From the NCBI RefSeq assembly GCF_000219625.1, contig NC_018211.1, positions 1,178,001 through 1,242,000 of the forward strand: a DNA stretch of 64,000 nucleotides, given 5' to 3'. Position 1 is the first letter of the stretch; every line of letters begins with the position of its first letter. The translations under genes were made by a program, and so were the position numbers. The notes below the pieces were generated by a model, which searched no databases, was not told the DNA's origin, and saw only the letters and a program-made list of their open reading frames with translations. Shown one piece after another: positions 62,991-64,000 of this stretch. This stretch comes from Zymoseptoria tritici IPO323. Its lineage: Eukaryota > Ascomycota > Dothideomycetes > Mycosphaerellales > Mycosphaerellaceae.

Positions 62991-64000
62991 TCAATCCTCT
63001 CCCACCACGACCCTCCGGGCCCCTTTTGGCGGAAATCTGGTCAAGCAAAGCACAACAAACGCCATCACGGCGACAGCACCATTGGCAAGGAATGTCAGTT
63101 GCGGCTTCCCAATCTCCGCGAACGCCGAAAATATCAATCCAAATACGCCCACGGCCGATAACCGCCCAACCATCTCCACCAGACTGATTGCACTCAGCGC
63201 ATCCGCCCTTTCCGACGGCGCGCACATTTGAAGAATTGTGCCCTTGGCCGCGGAACCAGTACCTGCAGCGAGCGGGAGCAGAACAGCAACAAGGTACATG
63301 TGCCATTTTTGGGTTGTAAAGGTCGCCACGGCGGTGAGAATTCCGTCCAAAAGAATGGACCATCTTGTGTATTGCAGATCGAATTTGTAGGATGCCTCTT
63401 CATGAGGGCCAGGTTTGACTGGTTCTGTAGGTTCGGTCTCATCACCCATTGCTCCGATTTCAGGGTCCTCAGCTCGAGTAGTTGAGTCATGACTGGCGGA
63501 TTCTTCGCGACTCGTCTTGTCTTTAGCCTCCTGACGGCGATCGAGCCACGCTCGTCCCTTGGAGATGATGATTGGAAACGCGAATGTGAGGAACACAGCG
63601 CGGACAAGCGAGTTCAGCGAGATGAGCCACCCGTTCTCCGTGGCGCCAAAGTCTAGCACATCCGTGGCATACATTTGAAGCAAGACTGGAATGTACCCTG
63701 TTGCGAGGAGGGCCATGGATGCGCCCACACCAAGGAGAAGGATGCCGTACTCTGTTTGAAGTCGACCATCTTGAAGCTCCCATTTCCGAGGGATGAACAT
63801 TTTTAGCGGCTCAAAGAACGATGCCAAAGACTGTGCTTTCTTCTCGCTTTCCGGAGTGAGGTGGAGAGGAACTGACGGGAGAGCGAGGGCGACGTAAATG
63901 CACGATAGGACGAACAGCACAAGGGTGACCTCAAACGGAGCTGGCAATCCAAAATAATCACTCAGCATGCCGCCGACAAGGTAGCCAAGAGCGGTCCCGA
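62991..64000 (-). CDS. MFS transporter, C-terminal part, cut by the right edge
   Basis: The frame runs from the right edge (63998 in frame) to a stop at 62991, about 335 residues. It begins GTALGYLVGGMLSDYFG, so helices 1-4 lie outside the window. Helix 6 (VTLVLFVLSCIYVALALP), a loop of about 60 residues, helices 7-8 (YGILLLGVGASMALLATGYIPVLLQMYA and next) and helices 9-12 can be traced. An acidic, Ser/Thr/Glu-rich loop lies in the second half (RREAKDK-like, then EIGAMGDETEPTEPVKPG). The pattern fits drug:H+ antiporter-like fungal MFS proteins of unknown substrate. It is not the same type as the carrier at 843-2274. The last residues (RRVVVGED) are charged. The true start is not visible. Confidence 0.82.
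   Translation of the reverse strand, partial: GTALGYLVGGMLSDYFGLPAPFEVTLVLFVLSCIYVALALPSVPLHLTPESEKKAQSLASFFEPLKMFIPRKWELQDGRLQTEYGILLLGVGASMALLATGYIPVLLQMYATDVLDFGATENGWLISLNSLVRAVFLTFAFPIIISKGRAWLDRRQEAKDKTSREESASHDSTTRAEDPEIGAMGDETEPTEPVKPGPHEEASYKFDLQYTRWSILLDGILTAVATFTTQKWHMYLVAVLLPLAAGTGSAAKGTILQMCAPSERADALSAISLVEMVGRLSAVGVFGLIFSAFAEIGKPQLTFLANGAVAVMAFVVLCLTRFPPKGARRVVVGED

Noticed and set aside
1..64000. Biosynthetic gene cluster, transposon or CRISPR-like array
   Set aside because: No polyketide, peptide synthetase or terpene enzymes, no transposase or reverse transcriptase motifs, no terminal repeats and no spaced repeats were seen.

Overview
The window is nuclear DNA of a filamentous ascomycete fungus. 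Genes are densely packed on both strands. Many are split by introns of about 50-80 bases with fungal signals (GTRNGT donor, CTRAC/CTGAC branch site, YAG acceptor). The proteins are fungal: an HSF1-type heat shock factor, a GDP-mannose transporter, lysine biosynthesis by the aminoadipate route, a Zn2Cys6 regulator, a GPI wall protein and a CipC-like protein. The overall style is that of a Dothideomycete, perhaps a Mycosphaerellales plant associate or relative; that placement is inference. There are no operons, CRISPR arrays, rRNA genes or convincing tRNA genes, and no intact transposon.

Left third (1-25 kb). A 10-cysteine small protein reaches the left edge. It is followed by an MFS carrier divergent from saccharopine dehydrogenase (LYS9). 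Next come two small membrane proteins, the Ras palmitoylation cofactor ERF4, the replication factor ORC6, a secreted cysteine-rich peptide with a broken start codon, HSF1, a small basic protein, the Golgi GDP-mannose transporter, a PLP1/TXNDC9 thioredoxin-fold protein, a tail-anchored PPxY protein and the TFIIH helicase SSL2/XPB.

Middle third (24-44 kb). This holds a DUF4748-type mitochondrial protein, a second tiny membrane protein, an SRA/YDG-domain protein, a CipC-like stress protein, an acyl-protein-thioesterase relative that has lost its catalytic serine, an STE20/GCK-III kinase and a repeat-bearing GPI wall protein. A gene-poor 3.5 kb follows with coding-like fragments in several frames. 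A class II eIF4E (4EHP type) and a Ulp2-type SUMO protease close the block.

Right third (44-64 kb). This holds an AIG2/GGCT-like protein, a PQ-loop membrane protein, a HapX-like bZIP factor, a hybrid C2H2-Zn2Cys6 regulator, a 1405-residue chromodomain protein with an HDA2/3-type region, a GFA-domain protein, a beta-propeller inositol 5-phosphatase, a CHY zinc finger protein (Hot13 type) and an MFS carrier cut by the right edge.

Most genes are housekeeping and do not form one pathway. The parts most worth a second look are the disrupted secreted peptide, the two PPxY membrane proteins that look like Rsp5 adaptors, the pseudo-thioesterase, the chromatin readers (SRA protein and chromodomain-HDA2/3 protein) and the fragmentary region at 36.3-37.8 kb. 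Exon boundaries were read by eye from splice signals and reading-frame arithmetic; no homology search was run.
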